Below the pieces are notes generated by a model that saw nothing but the letters and a program-made list of their open reading frames with translations, ran no database searches and had not been told where the DNA came from. A program made the position numbers and the translations under genes. Below are positions 36,155-44,979 of a DNA stretch of 64,000 bases, piece after piece. Source of the stretch: Halobacillus salinus (GTDB taxonomy: Bacteria; Bacillota; Bacilli; Bacillales; Halobacillaceae); NCBI RefSeq assembly GCF_004684905.1, contig NZ_SRJC01000001.1, positions 1,178,001 to 1,242,000 of the forward strand. The letters are read 5' to 3'. Positions within the stretch are counted from its first letter, which is position 1; every line of letters begins with the position of its first letter.

Positions 36155-36379
36155 TTATTTCACTTGGTTGTTCATAGAACGCATCATCTGATTGATCTTC
36201 TTCTGCGATGGTTTCTGACCCATCTGCATCATTAATGTGCGTAGCATTTGTTCGTTAATCGGCGGGTTCTTCTTCAAGTAGTTCATCATATACTTCCTTG
36301 CGATAAAGAAGCCTAGCGCCACTCCACCGACAAGCGTTAAGACAGCAATGATGATAACCCATACAATCCCCAAAGTCAT
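36155..36379 (-). CDS. yneF: UPF0154 membrane protein YneF
   Basis: 74-aa protein: one N-terminal helix (about 4-26, [27 protein letters not shown]), then [29 protein letters not shown], the conserved UPF0154 tail. Function unknown; widespread in Firmicutes. Has GGAGGAAG before the ATG and its own terminator. Confidence 0.92.
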   Translation of the reverse strand: MTLGIVWVIIIAVLTLVGGVALGFFIARKYMMNYLKKNPPINEQMLRTLMMQMGQKPSQKKINQMMRSMNNQVK

Positions 36380-36453
36380 AACTTCGTCTTCCTCCTTCGT
36401 GTTGTCATCCCATAACAGTATAGTAAAACACTTTCATAAATACAATAGGTGTT

Positions 36454-36873
36454 TTACAGGATCATCCGTTGACCTGCCAGCGGGGACAGCCACCCGTAGT
36501 GTTCTCCATTCGTTTCAATAATATAAAACGAGTGTGTCGATTTACGAAGAGGTTCTAACACCAACGCTTCTGCCTGCCAAAGATTTTCACACTGAAACTG
36601 ACAACAATAGTTCTTATGATTCATTATACCATAGGTATCGATAGAATCGAAGAAATGATACAGTTTATTCTTACGTTCCTTCGCTTCCTCTTTTTTAGAA
36701 GAATGAGCTTCCAACCACTCAGAAAAAGGAAACGCTTCTGCAATGTATAACCATTGCTTCATGAGAGGTGATGATTGAGAGGACTGGATCAACTCCAGAA
36801 AGAACCGCTTCATCAAATCTACTTTATAGTAATACTTTTCTGCAATTTCTCGACGTATGGAAAATATCATCAT
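36454..36873 (-). CDS. sirA: Sporulation inhibitor of replication SirA
   Basis: 139-aa protein at the place of B. subtilis yneE/sirA, between yneF and tkt. SirA binds domain I of DnaA at sporulation onset and blocks new rounds of replication. The sequence is divergent, but the C-terminal SFYIIETNGEHYGWLSPL closely matches the SirA ending and the length fits. The start is the ATG at 36873 (third codon of the longer frame), since AAGG overlaps the upstream ATG. Assignment rests on synteny plus the C-terminal motif. Confidence 0.75.
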   Translation of the reverse strand: MMIFSIRREIAEKYYYKVDLMKRFFLELIQSSQSSPLMKQWLYIAEAFPFSEWLEAHSSKKEEAKERKNKLYHFFDSIDTYGIMNHKNYCCQFQCENLWQAEALVLEPLRKSTHSFYIIETNGEHYGWLSPLAGQRMIL

Positions 36874-36986
36874 CTGCATCCTTGTTCACTCCTTGCCCGT
36901 ATTATACCGACCGAACAGAAGGAAATTTGTCAGTTCATGAGTCAACACATGAACGAATTTTGTCGATTGATTGCTTTAAAAGCATT

Positions 36987-37013
36987 CAAGCCACCGGAAA
37001 GTCCGGTGGCTTG
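36987..37013 (-). terminator. Hairpin after tkt
   Basis: GCCACCGGA / TCCGGTGGC around AAG; T-rich stretches on both sides, best on the plus strand. Confidence 0.65.
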
Positions 37014-37023
37014 ATTATAATTT

Positions 37024-39027
37024 TTATTTAATTAATGTTTCTGCATGTTTTACAACGTTGTCTACTGTAAATCCGTAATTCTCGATCACAGTATCTCCAG
37101 GAGCAGAAGCACCGAATGTATCGATTCCAATTACAGCTCCATCAAGTCCAACGTAACGCTCCCATCCGAAGCTAGCACCCATTTCGACTGCTAGACGCTT
37201 GCGTACGTTCGATGGAAATACGCTTTCTTTGTAATCATCACTTTGAGCGTTAAAGCGATCGAAGGATGGAACACTTACAACGCGAACGTCGAATCCTTTT
37301 GTGCTTAGCTCTTCTTTTGCTTGCATCACAAGCTGTACTTCTGAACCAGAAGCCATCAGGATTGCATCCGGCTCTTCTTTATCAGAGTCAGCAAGAACGT
37401 AGGCACCACGCTTCACGCCTTCATATGCGTGTTCTTCTGTACCTTCAAGCGCCGGTAGGCCTTGACGAGTTAGTACTAGTGCGTGTGGGGTAGATTCTGA
37501 TTCAAGAGCCAGTCTCCAAGCCGCACTGGATTCGTTCCCATCTGCAGGGCGAACAACAGATAGGTTCGGCATTGCACGAAGAGAAGCCAGTTGCTCAACC
37601 GGTTCGTGTGTTGGACCATCTTCCCCTACAGCAACGGAGTCATGAGTAAACACGTAGTTGACTGGAAGACCCATTAAGGCAGATAGACGAAGTGCAGGAC
37701 GCAGGTAATCGCTGAATACGAAGAAAGTACCTCCGTACACTTTCAGTCCGCCGTGAAGCGCCATACCATTAAGCGCTGCAGCCATGGCAAATTCACGTAC
37801 ACCGAACCAGATATTACGGCCAGCGTAGTTTTCACGAGTGAAATCTTCTTCTTCTTTAACAGCCGTCTTGTTAGACCCAGCAAGGTCAGCGCTTCCTCCG
37901 AATAGGTTCGGAAGAGCTTTAGACAGTGCATTGATTGCTTCACCAGAAGAAGCACGTGTCGCAAGCTTGTCCTCTCCAGCTTTATATGTTGGAAGTGATT
38001 CCACCCAACCTTCTGGAAGTTCATCATTGATTGCCGCTTCAAACTCTTCGGCAAGTTCAGGGTGATCTTCACGATACTTGGCAACGAGATCATTCCAAGC
38101 CGCTTCTTTTTCTTCCCCAGTTTGCTGAACTTTGTTTTGGAAATCTTGATACACTTCATCTGGTACGTGGAATGGTTCGTGATTCCATTTGTAGAATTCT
38201 TTTGCAGCGGTTGCTTCTTCGTCCCCTAATGGAGCACCGTGAGAATCTGATTTACCAGATTTCGTAGGAGCACCGTAACCGATCACTGTCTTCACTTCGA
38301 TCATCGTCGGTTGGTCCGTGTTTGCTTTCGCTTGTTCAATCGCCTTAGCGATCTCTTCTGTGTTCGTACCATCCTCTACGCGGATGACTTGCCAACCATA
38401 AGCTTCGTAACGTTTTTCAACGCTCTCGCTGAAGGAACGGTCTAGGTCACCATCAAGAGAAATGTCATTGGAATCATAAAGTACAATCAGCTTGCCAAGA
38501 CCTAAGTGACCAGCCAAGGAAGCAGACTCTTGAGATACGCCTTCCATTAAGTCACCATCACCACAGATTGAGAATGTGTAGTGATCGACAACGTTGTAGC
38601 CGTCACGGTTAAATTTACCGGCTAAGTGAGCTTCCGCCATTGCCATACCGGTAGCCATAGAGATTCCCTGTCCAAGTGGACCAGTTGTTGCTTCTACGCC
38701 ATCTGTATGTCCGAATTCAGGGTGCCCAGGTGTCTTAGAGCCCCACTGACGGAAATTCTTAAGATCGTCGATGGAAACGTTGTAACCAGACAGGTGGAGT
38801 AAGCTGTAAAGAAGCATAGATCCGTGTCCTGCGGAAAGTACAAAACGGTCGCGATCGAACCATTTTGAGTTTTTCGGATTGTGATTCATGAAGTCGGTCC
38901 ATAGCGTGTACGCCATCGGAGCCGCTCCCATCGGCATCCCCGGGTGTCCAGAGCTTGCTTTTTCTACTGCATCAATAGTTAATGTACGAATTGTATTAAT
39001 TGAAGTTTGTTCAAGGCTGTTTGCCAT
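37024..39027 (-). CDS. tkt: Transketolase
   Basis: Thiamine diphosphate enzyme of the pentose phosphate pathway, 667 aa. Marks are [20 protein letters not shown] at the N-terminus, the ThDP motif [39 protein letters not shown] near 155-190, and the pyrimidine domain with [39 protein letters not shown] near 470-505. ATG 39027 (MANSLEQ) follows a GGGGA site; three extra codons in the longer frame are not needed. Confidence 0.96.
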   Translation of the reverse strand: MANSLEQTSINTIRTLTIDAVEKASSGHPGMPMGAAPMAYTLWTDFMNHNPKNSKWFDRDRFVLSAGHGSMLLYSLLHLSGYNVSIDDLKNFRQWGSKTPGHPEFGHTDGVEATTGPLGQGISMATGMAMAEAHLAGKFNRDGYNVVDHYTFSICGDGDLMEGVSQESASLAGHLGLGKLIVLYDSNDISLDGDLDRSFSESVEKRYEAYGWQVIRVEDGTNTEEIAKAIEQAKANTDQPTMIEVKTVIGYGAPTKSGKSDSHGAPLGDEEATAAKEFYKWNHEPFHVPDEVYQDFQNKVQQTGEEKEAAWNDLVAKYREDHPELAEEFEAAINDELPEGWVESLPTYKAGEDKLATRASSGEAINALSKALPNLFGGSADLAGSNKTAVKEEEDFTRENYAGRNIWFGVREFAMAAALNGMALHGGLKVYGGTFFVFSDYLRPALRLSALMGLPVNYVFTHDSVAVGEDGPTHEPVEQLASLRAMPNLSVVRPADGNESSAAWRLALESESTPHALVLTRQGLPALEGTEEHAYEGVKRGAYVLADSDKEEPDAILMASGSEVQLVMQAKEELSTKGFDVRVVSVPSFDRFNAQSDDYKESVFPSNVRKRLAVEMGASFGWERYVGLDGAVIGIDTFGASAPGDTVIENYGFTVDNVVKHAETLIK

Positions 39028-39167
39028 AATTAACAATCCCCTTTCTATTCAGGTATGTACCAAGTATTATCCTATAATGAAAATCCTAAAGACACAAGCG
39101 TAGACCTTCTATTTCCACGATTTCAAACCTACGAACACTATTCTCACCCAAAAAGTTAACTTTAACC

Positions 39168-39197
39168 AAAAAATCCGCACGGGGTACGTGCGGATCT
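39168..39197 (-). terminator. Terminator after ynzC
   Basis: Minus strand ATCCGCACG / CGTGCGGAT around TACCC, followed by T6. Confidence 0.88.
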
Positions 39198-39202
39198 ATA
39201 AA

Positions 39203-39436
39203 TCAATGCTTGCGCTCGTTCCTCTGCATCTTCTTCAGTTTAGCAGGGGTTACATCGTTTCCAGCAGGATCGACGACTTTAACACCTTTCAACTGATTCT
39301 TGAATGATTTGCGAGCACTTTTCAAGTACTCTTCGCGCAGCTCTTTCTGCTCTTTTTTCTCAGCATTAGATAGTTCTTCTTCTTTTGATTTATTGGCAAG
39401 TTCGTTAATACGATTTAATTTATCTTGAGATAGCAT
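39203..39436 (-). CDS. ynzC: UPF0291 protein YnzC
   Basis: 77-aa protein: short helical hairpin N-terminus LSQDKLNRINELANKSKEEELSNAEKKEQKELREEYLKS and tail VVDPAGNDVTPAKLKKMQR. In B. subtilis ynzC is the last gene of the LexA-controlled yneA-yneB-ynzC operon; its function is unknown. Here a terminator lies between yneB and ynzC, so readthrough or a separate promoter would be needed. ATG 39436 follows AAAGGAG by 7 bases. Confidence 0.9.
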   Translation of the reverse strand: MLSQDKLNRINELANKSKEEELSNAEKKEQKELREEYLKSARKSFKNQLKGVKVVDPAGNDVTPAKLKKMQRNERKH

Positions 39437-39487
39437 AACCAAACTCCTTTGTGAGTAGTTTCGTAGAGTTCATAGTGTGCAAAAGGA

Positions 39488-39518
39488 AAAAGACAAGAAT
39501 CAACGACTCTTGTCCTCT
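39488..39518 (-). terminator. Terminator between yneB and ynzC
   Basis: Minus strand GACAAGA / TTCTTGTC around GTCGTTGA, followed by TTTTTCC. Confidence 0.75.
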
Positions 39519-39523
39519 ATATC

Positions 39524-40201
<678 letters not shown>

Positions 40202-40229
40202 CTAAAATCTATCACTAGCATAATATACT

Positions 40230-40325
40230 TCAGCCGCTTGTGACCATTGAAAAGTAAAGAAACGCTAAGCTCGCCACAAACATAATCATATACGTCACAT
40301 CTAGTTTTGATAGCTTATTAAACAT
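40230..40325 (-). CDS. SOS-controlled 31-residue single-helix peptide at the yneA position
   Basis: ATG 40325 with a strong GGAGGGA site 6 bases upstream, TGA at 40230. The product starts MFNKLSKLDVTYM and continues as one helix (IMFVASLAFLYFSMVT) ending in SG. It stands exactly where B. subtilis has the 105-aa division suppressor YneA, which has a helix plus a LysM domain; here there is no LysM domain and the gene ends right after the helix. The promoter is a good sigma-A promoter with LexA boxes. Probable role: SOS-induced membrane inhibitor of division (inference by position and shape). Confidence 0.7.
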   Translation of the reverse strand: MFNKLSKLDVTYMIMFVASLAFLYFSMVTSG

Positions 40326-40346
40326 CAATAATCCCTCCGTTTTTTG

Positions 40347-40422
40347 AGAACGAACGTTCCTAAGAACCTCTGTTCGCCTTTTGTCTGAGTTCATTGTATA
40401 TACGAACACATGTACTTGTCAA
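40347..40422 (-). promoter_or_regulatory. SOS promoter of the small peptide and yneB, with three LexA-type boxes
   Basis: On the minus strand TTGACA (417-422), an 18-base spacer and TACAAT (393-398) form a near-consensus promoter. Box-like sites (GAAC-N4-GTTC or close): 40347-40360 AGAACGAACGTTCC, 40363-40376 AGAACCTCTGTTCG, and 40403-40416 CGAACACATGTACT, the last inside the spacer. Two lie downstream of the start point. Confidence 0.82.
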
Positions 40423-40432
40423 CTATTAAATT

Positions 40433-40472
40433 CGAACGCTTGTTTGTATTCTTATTCTTGGCATGGTACAAT
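40433..40472 (+). promoter_or_regulatory. lexA promoter with LexA box
   Basis: LexA box CGAACGCTTGTTTG at 40433-40446 fits the consensus exactly. It overlaps the -35 TTGTAT (444-449); 17 bases later comes the -10 TACAAT (467-472). This arrangement gives autorepression. Confidence 0.88.
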
Positions 40473-40508
40473 GTGGTTACTATAAATCTATGTACGAGGT
40501 GTAAATCT

Positions 40509-41132
40509 ATGAGTAAACTTTCAAAGCGGCAGCAAGAAATACTAGACTATATAAAAGAACAAGTGATGTTAAAAGGGTATCCACCCTCTGTAAGGGAGAT
40601 CGGCCAGTCTGTGGGGCTAGCATCCAGTTCAACTGTTCACGGCCATCTATCACGTTTAGAAAAGAAAGGGTTCATTCGTAGAGACCCGACAAAACCAAGA
40701 GCCATAGAGGTTATGGAGCTCGAAGAAGATAATACGATCCCTCGCACAGAAGCCGCTTATGCACCGGTCATCGGTAAAGTTACCGCTGGTTCACCTATCA
40801 CGGCTGTGGAAAACATTGAAGAATACGTTCCGCTTCCAAGTAACCTGGCTGGAAATGAAGAGAATACATTCGTCTTGATTGTTCAAGGAGAGAGTATGAT
40901 CGAAGCAGGTATTCTTGATGGAGACATGGTCATAGTCCGCCAACAGCAGACTGCTCAGAACGGTGATATTGTCGTTGCCATGACAGAAGAAGAAGAAGCG
41001 ACAGTGAAGCGGTTCTTCAAAGAACGCAACCACATCCGTCTTCAGCCGGAAAACGCAACGATGGAACCGATCATTGTGAACGATGTATCCATTTTAGGTA
41101 AGGTCGTTGGGCTTTATCGCATGGTACATTAA
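40509..41132 (+). CDS. lexA: SOS repressor LexA
   Basis: 207-aa repressor, the exact B. subtilis length when started at ATG 40509 (GAGGTG 8 bases upstream); the longer frame runs back through the promoter. The winged helix-turn-helix is [23 protein letters not shown]. The self-cleavage bond is Ala93-Gly94 in VTAGSPI, with catalytic Ser129 ([10 protein letters not shown]) and Lys167 (ATVKRFF). RecA filaments trigger cleavage on DNA damage. Target boxes are seen here at its own promoter, the divergent peptide gene, parE and both WYL-like genes. Confidence 0.97.
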   Translation: MSKLSKRQQEILDYIKEQVMLKGYPPSVREIGQSVGLASSSTVHGHLSRLEKKGFIRRDPTKPRAIEVMELEEDNTIPRTEAAYAPVIGKVTAGSPITAVENIEEYVPLPSNLAGNEENTFVLIVQGESMIEAGILDGDMVIVRQQQTAQNGDIVVAMTEEEEATVKRFFKERNHIRLQPENATMEPIIVNDVSILGKVVGLYRMVH

Positions 41133-41140
41133 AAACAAGA

Positions 41141-41178
41141 AAGAGACTCACGTACTGATACGTGAGTCTCTTTTTTAT
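41141..41178 (+). terminator. Terminator after lexA
   Basis: Perfect stem AAGAGACTCACGTA / TACGTGAGTCTCTT, then T4. Confidence 0.9.
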
Positions 41179-41378
41179 AGTAAAAGTTGCTGAAATTGTT
41201 TTATAAAACTTTATATTTCATCCATCGACCGAAAAGCTTTAGCGTTTACTAATTCTTTTGCTTCCCCGCCATAACTCACCATACTTTCTCTTCCTCTTTG
41301 TAGAGATTGAAAATATTGTATCTCTCTATCTAATACGTCCTATAGAAAGAAAGCGTCTCAAGAAAAAGCTTACTCCTA

Positions 41379-41606
41379 TCAGGATACGCCTTTATCTCTT
41401 CGTTTAGATGTATGAGGGAAAGCGGACAAAATATTCTCTTTTCGAAATGTGCGAACATGTTTGCGATCATAGCAGAAAGCAACGACGTAATGACTACGTA
41501 CATCAACTACACGGATCGAACGTTGAGTGATTTCCCCTGTATGTGATAAATATATAACGTCGATTTTCCTCTTGTCTTGCTTCGATCTGTTGAGCAACGA
41601 TTCCAT
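41379..41606 (-). CDS. Small WYL-like protein, copy 1, LexA-controlled
   Basis: 75-aa protein similar over its whole length to the product at 44734-44961. The shared pattern is I/LEVIYL-x5-G-x3-QR-x-RVV-V-x7-A-CY-RK-VR-F---NILS-FP. This resembles the SH3-like beta core of WYL domains, which bind single-stranded DNA or nucleotides in several regulators, but there is no DNA-binding helix. GAGGAGG lies 8 bases before ATG 41606 and a LexA box is just upstream. No yolD partner follows here; 41179-41378 holds no convincing gene. Confidence 0.7.
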   Translation of the reverse strand: MESLLNRSKQDKRKIDVIYLSHTGEITQRSIRVVDVRSHYVVAFCYDRKHVRTFRKENILSAFPHTSKRRDKGVS

Positions 41607-41628
41607 CTTTAACTCCTCCTCAACTTAA

Positions 41629-41642
41629 CGAACGTATGTTCT
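41629..41642. promoter_or_regulatory. LexA box upstream of WYL-like copy 1
   Basis: CGAACGTATGTTCT fits the Bacillus LexA consensus CGAAC-N4-GTTCT, 22 bases before the ATG. Confidence 0.82.
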
Positions 41643-41730
41643 TATTACTATTATATGTTGTAAGAGGAGCTATGTATACTATTTTGTTCCGTTTCAACCT
41701 GGTATTTAATGGTGAGCTTCGATTTACATT

Positions 41731-42666
41731 TTAATTGCTCAACCGATCAATTTCTTCTCGCAAATCCCGAATCTCCTTTTTGTTTTCCTCGATCAATGTA
41801 AGAAAGTTTTGCCTCAACCGATTCACTACAACTGCGACTTCTTCCCGTGTCATATTTTCTTTAGGTCTTTTGCCAATGAAATAACCGTTTTCCTTCGCTT
41901 CTTCCCAGTCCTTCTTCGCCCAATCACTCGGTTCATTATTATCACGTACCACAGTTAGCTCCTCCTTTGGTTCCCTTCCGGCTGCACTGTTACGATTCAT
42001 GACGTCCTTCATTTTTCTCATAGAATCCATACCATACAATCCATCTACCTCAAGACCGTGCTCTCGCTGAAACTGCTTCAATACTGAGTCTGTGGACGAT
42101 CCAAAGAACCCATCCGCTTCAAGGTTATATCCGATATCCCTTAATGCAATCTGCAACCTATACGTATCATACCCAGAGTGTCCTTGTTGCGGTGGCCCTT
42201 CGTTCAATACAACGTCCCTAGGTCGACGGCCTGCCTTCAGATCCCGCCATGAAAGGCCGTCCGTCAGCTCCAAGTGAGCATAATCCCTGAAATTCTTCCA
42301 ATCACCGCCCCAGTTAAAGCGCAGCGCCTTACCAAACTCAGCAACAGATCTCCAATCTTTATTTACCGTCCAGGTTGCGTCCGTACCGTCCCAGTTCGTC
42401 AGAAAGTAATCAACCGCAAGCCCGTAATTGTGTACGGATTGACCGGGCTTGGCATTGGTGACGACACTGCCTGCTGTTGTTCGTCCTTGATTATAAATCC
42501 GCTGCTGCTCTGTATTGGAGCGATATCCAGAACTGATTTGAACATTAATTCCGTCCCTGTAGCACTTGATCAACAATAAATGTATTTTATCCTTTACGGC
42601 AGGGTGGACAGCCTTCATGTTTCTAAACGACCTGTCGATAAGTGTCTGCAGCGCTACTCTACTCAT
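41731..42666 (-). CDS. Endolysin 1: M15 peptidase with peptidoglycan-binding domain (outside the prophage boundary)
   Basis: 311-aa lysin. The N-terminal D-Ala-D-Ala/L-Ala-D-Glu peptidase domain of the M15 type shows SSGYRSNTEQQRIYNQGRTTAGSVVTNAKPGQSVHNYGLAVDYF (zinc His and Asp) and the second His in RDYAHLEL. A PG_binding_1 repeat (YRLQIALRDIGYNLEADGFFGSSTDSVLKQFQREHGLEVDG) follows, then a C-terminal tail with PSDWAKKDWEEAKENGYFIGKRPKENMTREE and a coiled coil. Same length (311 aa) and domain order as the prophage lysin at 46732. No holin is beside it. Start ATG 42666 with GGGGTG 7 bases upstream. Likely a remnant of an older prophage. Confidence 0.88.
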   Translation of the reverse strand: MSRVALQTLIDRSFRNMKAVHPAVKDKIHLLLIKCYRDGINVQISSGYRSNTEQQRIYNQGRTTAGSVVTNAKPGQSVHNYGLAVDYFLTNWDGTDATWTVNKDWRSVAEFGKALRFNWGGDWKNFRDYAHLELTDGLSWRDLKAGRRPRDVVLNEGPPQQGHSGYDTYRLQIALRDIGYNLEADGFFGSSTDSVLKQFQREHGLEVDGLYGMDSMRKMKDVMNRNSAAGREPKEELTVVRDNNEPSDWAKKDWEEAKENGYFIGKRPKENMTREEVAVVVNRLRQNFLTLIEENKKEIRDLREEIDRLSN

Positions 42667-42729
42667 AAGAAACACCCCTTTTCTTACATATCTACTTTTG
42701 AAATTAGAGAAATCTTATTAATGATAAGA

Positions 42730-42761
42730 AAAACCCTTAGAGTAAGAAGCTCTAAGGGTCT
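42730..42761 (-). terminator. glnA-type terminator
   Basis: Perfect stem ACCCTTAGAG / CTCTAAGGGT around 7 bases, T5 on the minus strand, 8 bases after the TGA of the glnA fragment. Confidence 0.88.
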
Positions 42762-42766
42762 AATGA

Positions 42767-42823
42767 TCAATATGTCTGTAGATACTGTTCTCTCTCCCAC
42801 GGATGAACCTGCGTTCGGAACAT
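42767..42823 (-). pseudogene. glnA: 3' tip of glutamine synthetase gene glnA (attachment-site duplicate)
   Basis: Minus-strand codons read MFRTQVHPWEREQYLQTY and TGA. This is the conserved C-terminal end of Bacillaceae GlnA (the last 18 residues). Upstream of the Met codon the sequence stops looking like GlnA (it reads T-T-G-I instead of the expected E-W-D-x). A strong terminator follows. No other part of glnA is in the window. In B. subtilis glnA lies not far from lexA with phage-like genes between them. This is the expected mark left by integrative recombination in the 3' end of glnA. Confidence 0.85.
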
Positions 42824-42924
42824 AATTCCCGTGGTCATATTATATCAAACCCAATGAAAAGCCCTTTAAATATAGTACTTCTATACGTAAGTCAATCAAA
42901 CCTTCTTCTTCCTAATAAACCATT

Positions 42925-42957
42925 ATGGGGTGTTCCTGGGGTGAATATGGGGTGGAT
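42925..42957. repeat. Three tandem 11-base repeats beside the attachment site
   Basis: ATGGGGTGTTC, CTGGGGTGAAT and ATGGGGTGGAT follow each other without gaps; the GGGGTG cores start at 42927, 42938 and 42949. CTGGGGTGA at 42936 also forms an inverted pair with TCGCCCCAG at about 42960-42968. Spacing equals one helical turn. The rest of 42824-43216 is AT-rich and I see no gene in it. Confidence 0.75.
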
Positions 42958-43216
42958 TGTCGCCCCAGGAGTACACATATAATAGGTAGGAACTCAACAA
43001 TAAAAATGTAATTCTCACTTTCAATATTTAAAAGACGTATGAGTCATGCTATAAAACCATCTGTTTTCAATATTAATAAAAGCATTAAAAATCATACTCT
43101 AGAAAACATAATGCATAATCCGTTAAATTCTTTAACATTCAAAGTCATTATCTTCATAAAAATATCCCTCTTCTTATTTACTTCGTAGTGTCAGCTAACT
43201 AAATCTGCTTTATATT

Positions 43217-44326
43217 CTATTCTATATTAATTGTCCAATCTCCATCTGCGTTTACTACAATTGCATACATACCCGTATCTGGAAGTGCTTCTCGGGTGGA
43301 CCCCTCATAATTACCAATCTCATTTGCGAGAAGAGCTTGCCCGTTTACAAGAACTGCGAAGTTAGACTGCCCGGAGTGGCTGAACGAAAACTTGTGATTC
43401 CCGCTTTCGGCATTAATGAACACGACGTCATCTCCGCTCCCTGACAGCTCCCCTGGAACATCCTTTATATCAACCGGCGGAGTTTGGTGAATATCAAAGT
43501 TCCAAGAGCCATCTGCTGTAATATTTAAGTAGTAAGTACCTTGAGAAGGGATCTGCGCAAATGTTTTCCCTTCATAAGTCCCTATAGTGTTTACGAGTAG
43601 TTCCAAAGTTTGCCCACTCTCATCTTGAAGCTCAACAGCAAAGTTTGAACTTCCGCTCTTATGAGATGCATCGAAGACTGCCCAGCCCGCTTCTAACTCA
43701 ATTCCATCACTAGCAGTATTACCTGAACCACTTAAAGTTGTTTTGGACTGTTCTCGGAGTTCTTTTGCCTCTTCTTTAGCTTTAGCTTCAGAAGCAGCTA
43801 CACTCTCTTCTCCAAAAGCATTCACTTCGTCCATTGTAGTGAATGAGTTAACATCAGTGATACGCTCTCCATCAGTAGATGCAACTACAAAGCCATCAGT
43901 TGCTTTAATTACGTAACCAACGTTTCCATTTCCTATGGATATGCTTTTGGTGTGATCTGCATTGAGTTTCTCTTTTGCTTCCTTAAACTTCTCATCACTC
44001 ATGCCGGCTAGAACCGCTTCTTCAACGTCCACTACAGACGCAGGATCAGCTTCTTTTTCTGGTTCCGCTTCAGTTTCATCTGCTCTTTCTTGTTCTTCTG
44101 TTTCTTTTTCACTTTCCGATGCTTTAACTTCTTTTACATTATCTGATTCTGATGAAGTCTCTGTTGCAGGTTGAGTTATATTAACTAACACAATAAAGGC
44201 CACAAACAACCCCAAAAATATGCCGAAGTTTCTTTTGGCTTTTTTGTTCTTTTTGATCAATGATATTATTCCCATAACAAGAAAAACCAAAGAACCTAAT
44301 ACTACTATTGTTATTAACGAGTCCAT
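43217..44326 (-). CDS. Membrane-anchored surface protein with tandem beta-sandwich-like C-terminal repeats
   Basis: 369-aa protein of no family I recognise. Two N-terminal hydrophobic segments (about 5-22 and 34-51) are followed by a very acidic Glu/Ser-rich linker (54-95), a central domain (VGYVIKATDGFVVASTDGERITDV), a charged helical stretch, and two related C-terminal units. Each unit starts LSGSG, contains S-x-SNFAV, then a TIGTYEG or EIGNYEG motif and ends in a TADGSWNF or NADGDWTI strand. The repeats are probably outside the cell. First prophage gene from the att site; likely a lysogenic conversion or exclusion factor (inference). Confidence 0.6.
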   Translation of the reverse strand: MDSLITIVVLGSLVFLVMGIISLIKKNKKAKRNFGIFLGLFVAFIVLVNITQPATETSSESDNVKEVKASESEKETEEQERADETEAEPEKEADPASVVDVEEAVLAGMSDEKFKEAKEKLNADHTKSISIGNGNVGYVIKATDGFVVASTDGERITDVNSFTTMDEVNAFGEESVAASEAKAKEEAKELREQSKTTLSGSGNTASDGIELEAGWAVFDASHKSGSSNFAVELQDESGQTLELLVNTIGTYEGKTFAQIPSQGTYYLNITADGSWNFDIHQTPPVDIKDVPGELSGSGDDVVFINAESGNHKFSFSHSGQSNFAVLVNGQALLANEIGNYEGSTREALPDTGMYAIVVNADGDWTINIE

Positions 44327-44402
44327 TTAGCCCTCTCCCTCAATAAATATTTATAATGCTTTAGTCCCTGTATTCTATATCAACTAATAAATCCCTTCTT
44401 TT

Positions 44403-44741
44403 CTACAATATTCTTGCATCCGTTATTTCAGCGAAATCTATATATGTACGCAGCTTATCCGATTGATCAATACCACGCACCCGTTTTGTTTGTGTATCTA
44501 TAGAAGTTATTTTCATTTTTGTGTAACTGAAATCGAACCCATTATGGTGTTGTAACTCTACAGTAAGGTCATCTTTCATTGCCAATTGAAGAACTTGTCC
44601 TATCTCCTCAAGCTTTTGCTCATCCAAAATCGGCTTTTCTATCTTTTTATCTTCCTTCCAGAGTTCTTGAATGGCTTCCACATGCTCTGGAAGCATCAAT
44701 GACGTCCACTTAATCGTTCCGCGATCGTTTGGCTTACCCAT
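44403..44741 (-). CDS. YolD-like protein
   Basis: 112-aa YolD family protein: DRGTIKWTSLMLPEHVEAIQELWKED, a linker KPILDEQKLEEIGQVL, and a C-terminal beta part with V-G-I-D. YolD proteins are SOS-induced and normally precede uvrX (a Y-family polymerase) in SPbeta and other Bacillus elements; here no uvrX follows. Its ATG overlaps the end of the WYL-like gene by 8 bases, so the two are co-translated under one LexA box. Confidence 0.85.
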   Translation of the reverse strand: MGKPNDRGTIKWTSLMLPEHVEAIQELWKEDKKIEKPILDEQKLEEIGQVLQLAMKDDLTVELQHHNGFDFSYTKMKITSIDTQTKRVRGIDQSDKLRTYIDFAEITDARIL

Positions 44742-44961
44742 GATTTACATTCGCACCTTTCTTTTGATAAGGGAACACCGACAATATGTTAGACAACTTA
44801 AATGAGCGAACTTGTTTCCGTGCATAACAATAAGCAAGAACCTGATTCCCATTAACCTTTACCACCCTAACCTGACGCTGAGACATATTTCCTTTGCTAT
44901 CTAAGTAAATCATTTCAAGTGGTTGCTTACTTACTGTTGCTCTACTAATTATTCCATCCAT
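44734..44961 (-). CDS. Small WYL-like protein, copy 2, LexA-controlled
   Basis: 75-aa paralogue of the product at 41379-41606, with shared residues throughout (LEMIYLDSKGNMSQRQVRVV, AYCYARKQVRSF, NILSVFP). It resembles the beta core of WYL domains. AGGGGTGA precedes ATG 44961 and a LexA box lies 19 bases upstream. It overlaps yolD-like gene downstream. Probable role: an accessory SOS factor acting on DNA or nucleotide signals, inferred from partner and fold. Confidence 0.72.
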   Translation of the reverse strand: MDGIISRATVSKQPLEMIYLDSKGNMSQRQVRVVKVNGNQVLAYCYARKQVRSFKLSNILSVFPYQKKGANVNHG

Positions 44962-44979
44962 TTATCGTCACCCCTAACA

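Noticed and set aside
41211..41282. Minus-strand 23-codon frame MVSYGGEAKELVNAKAFRSM.. with an AGAGGAAGAG site
   Set aside because: A ribosome-like site is present, but the product is too short to judge and matches nothing I know. It could be a remnant of an older gene; not listed as a gene.
42580..42825. 81-codon forward frame over the glnA tip
   Set aside because: Shadow of the glnA fragment and endolysin start on the minus strand; no ribosome site.
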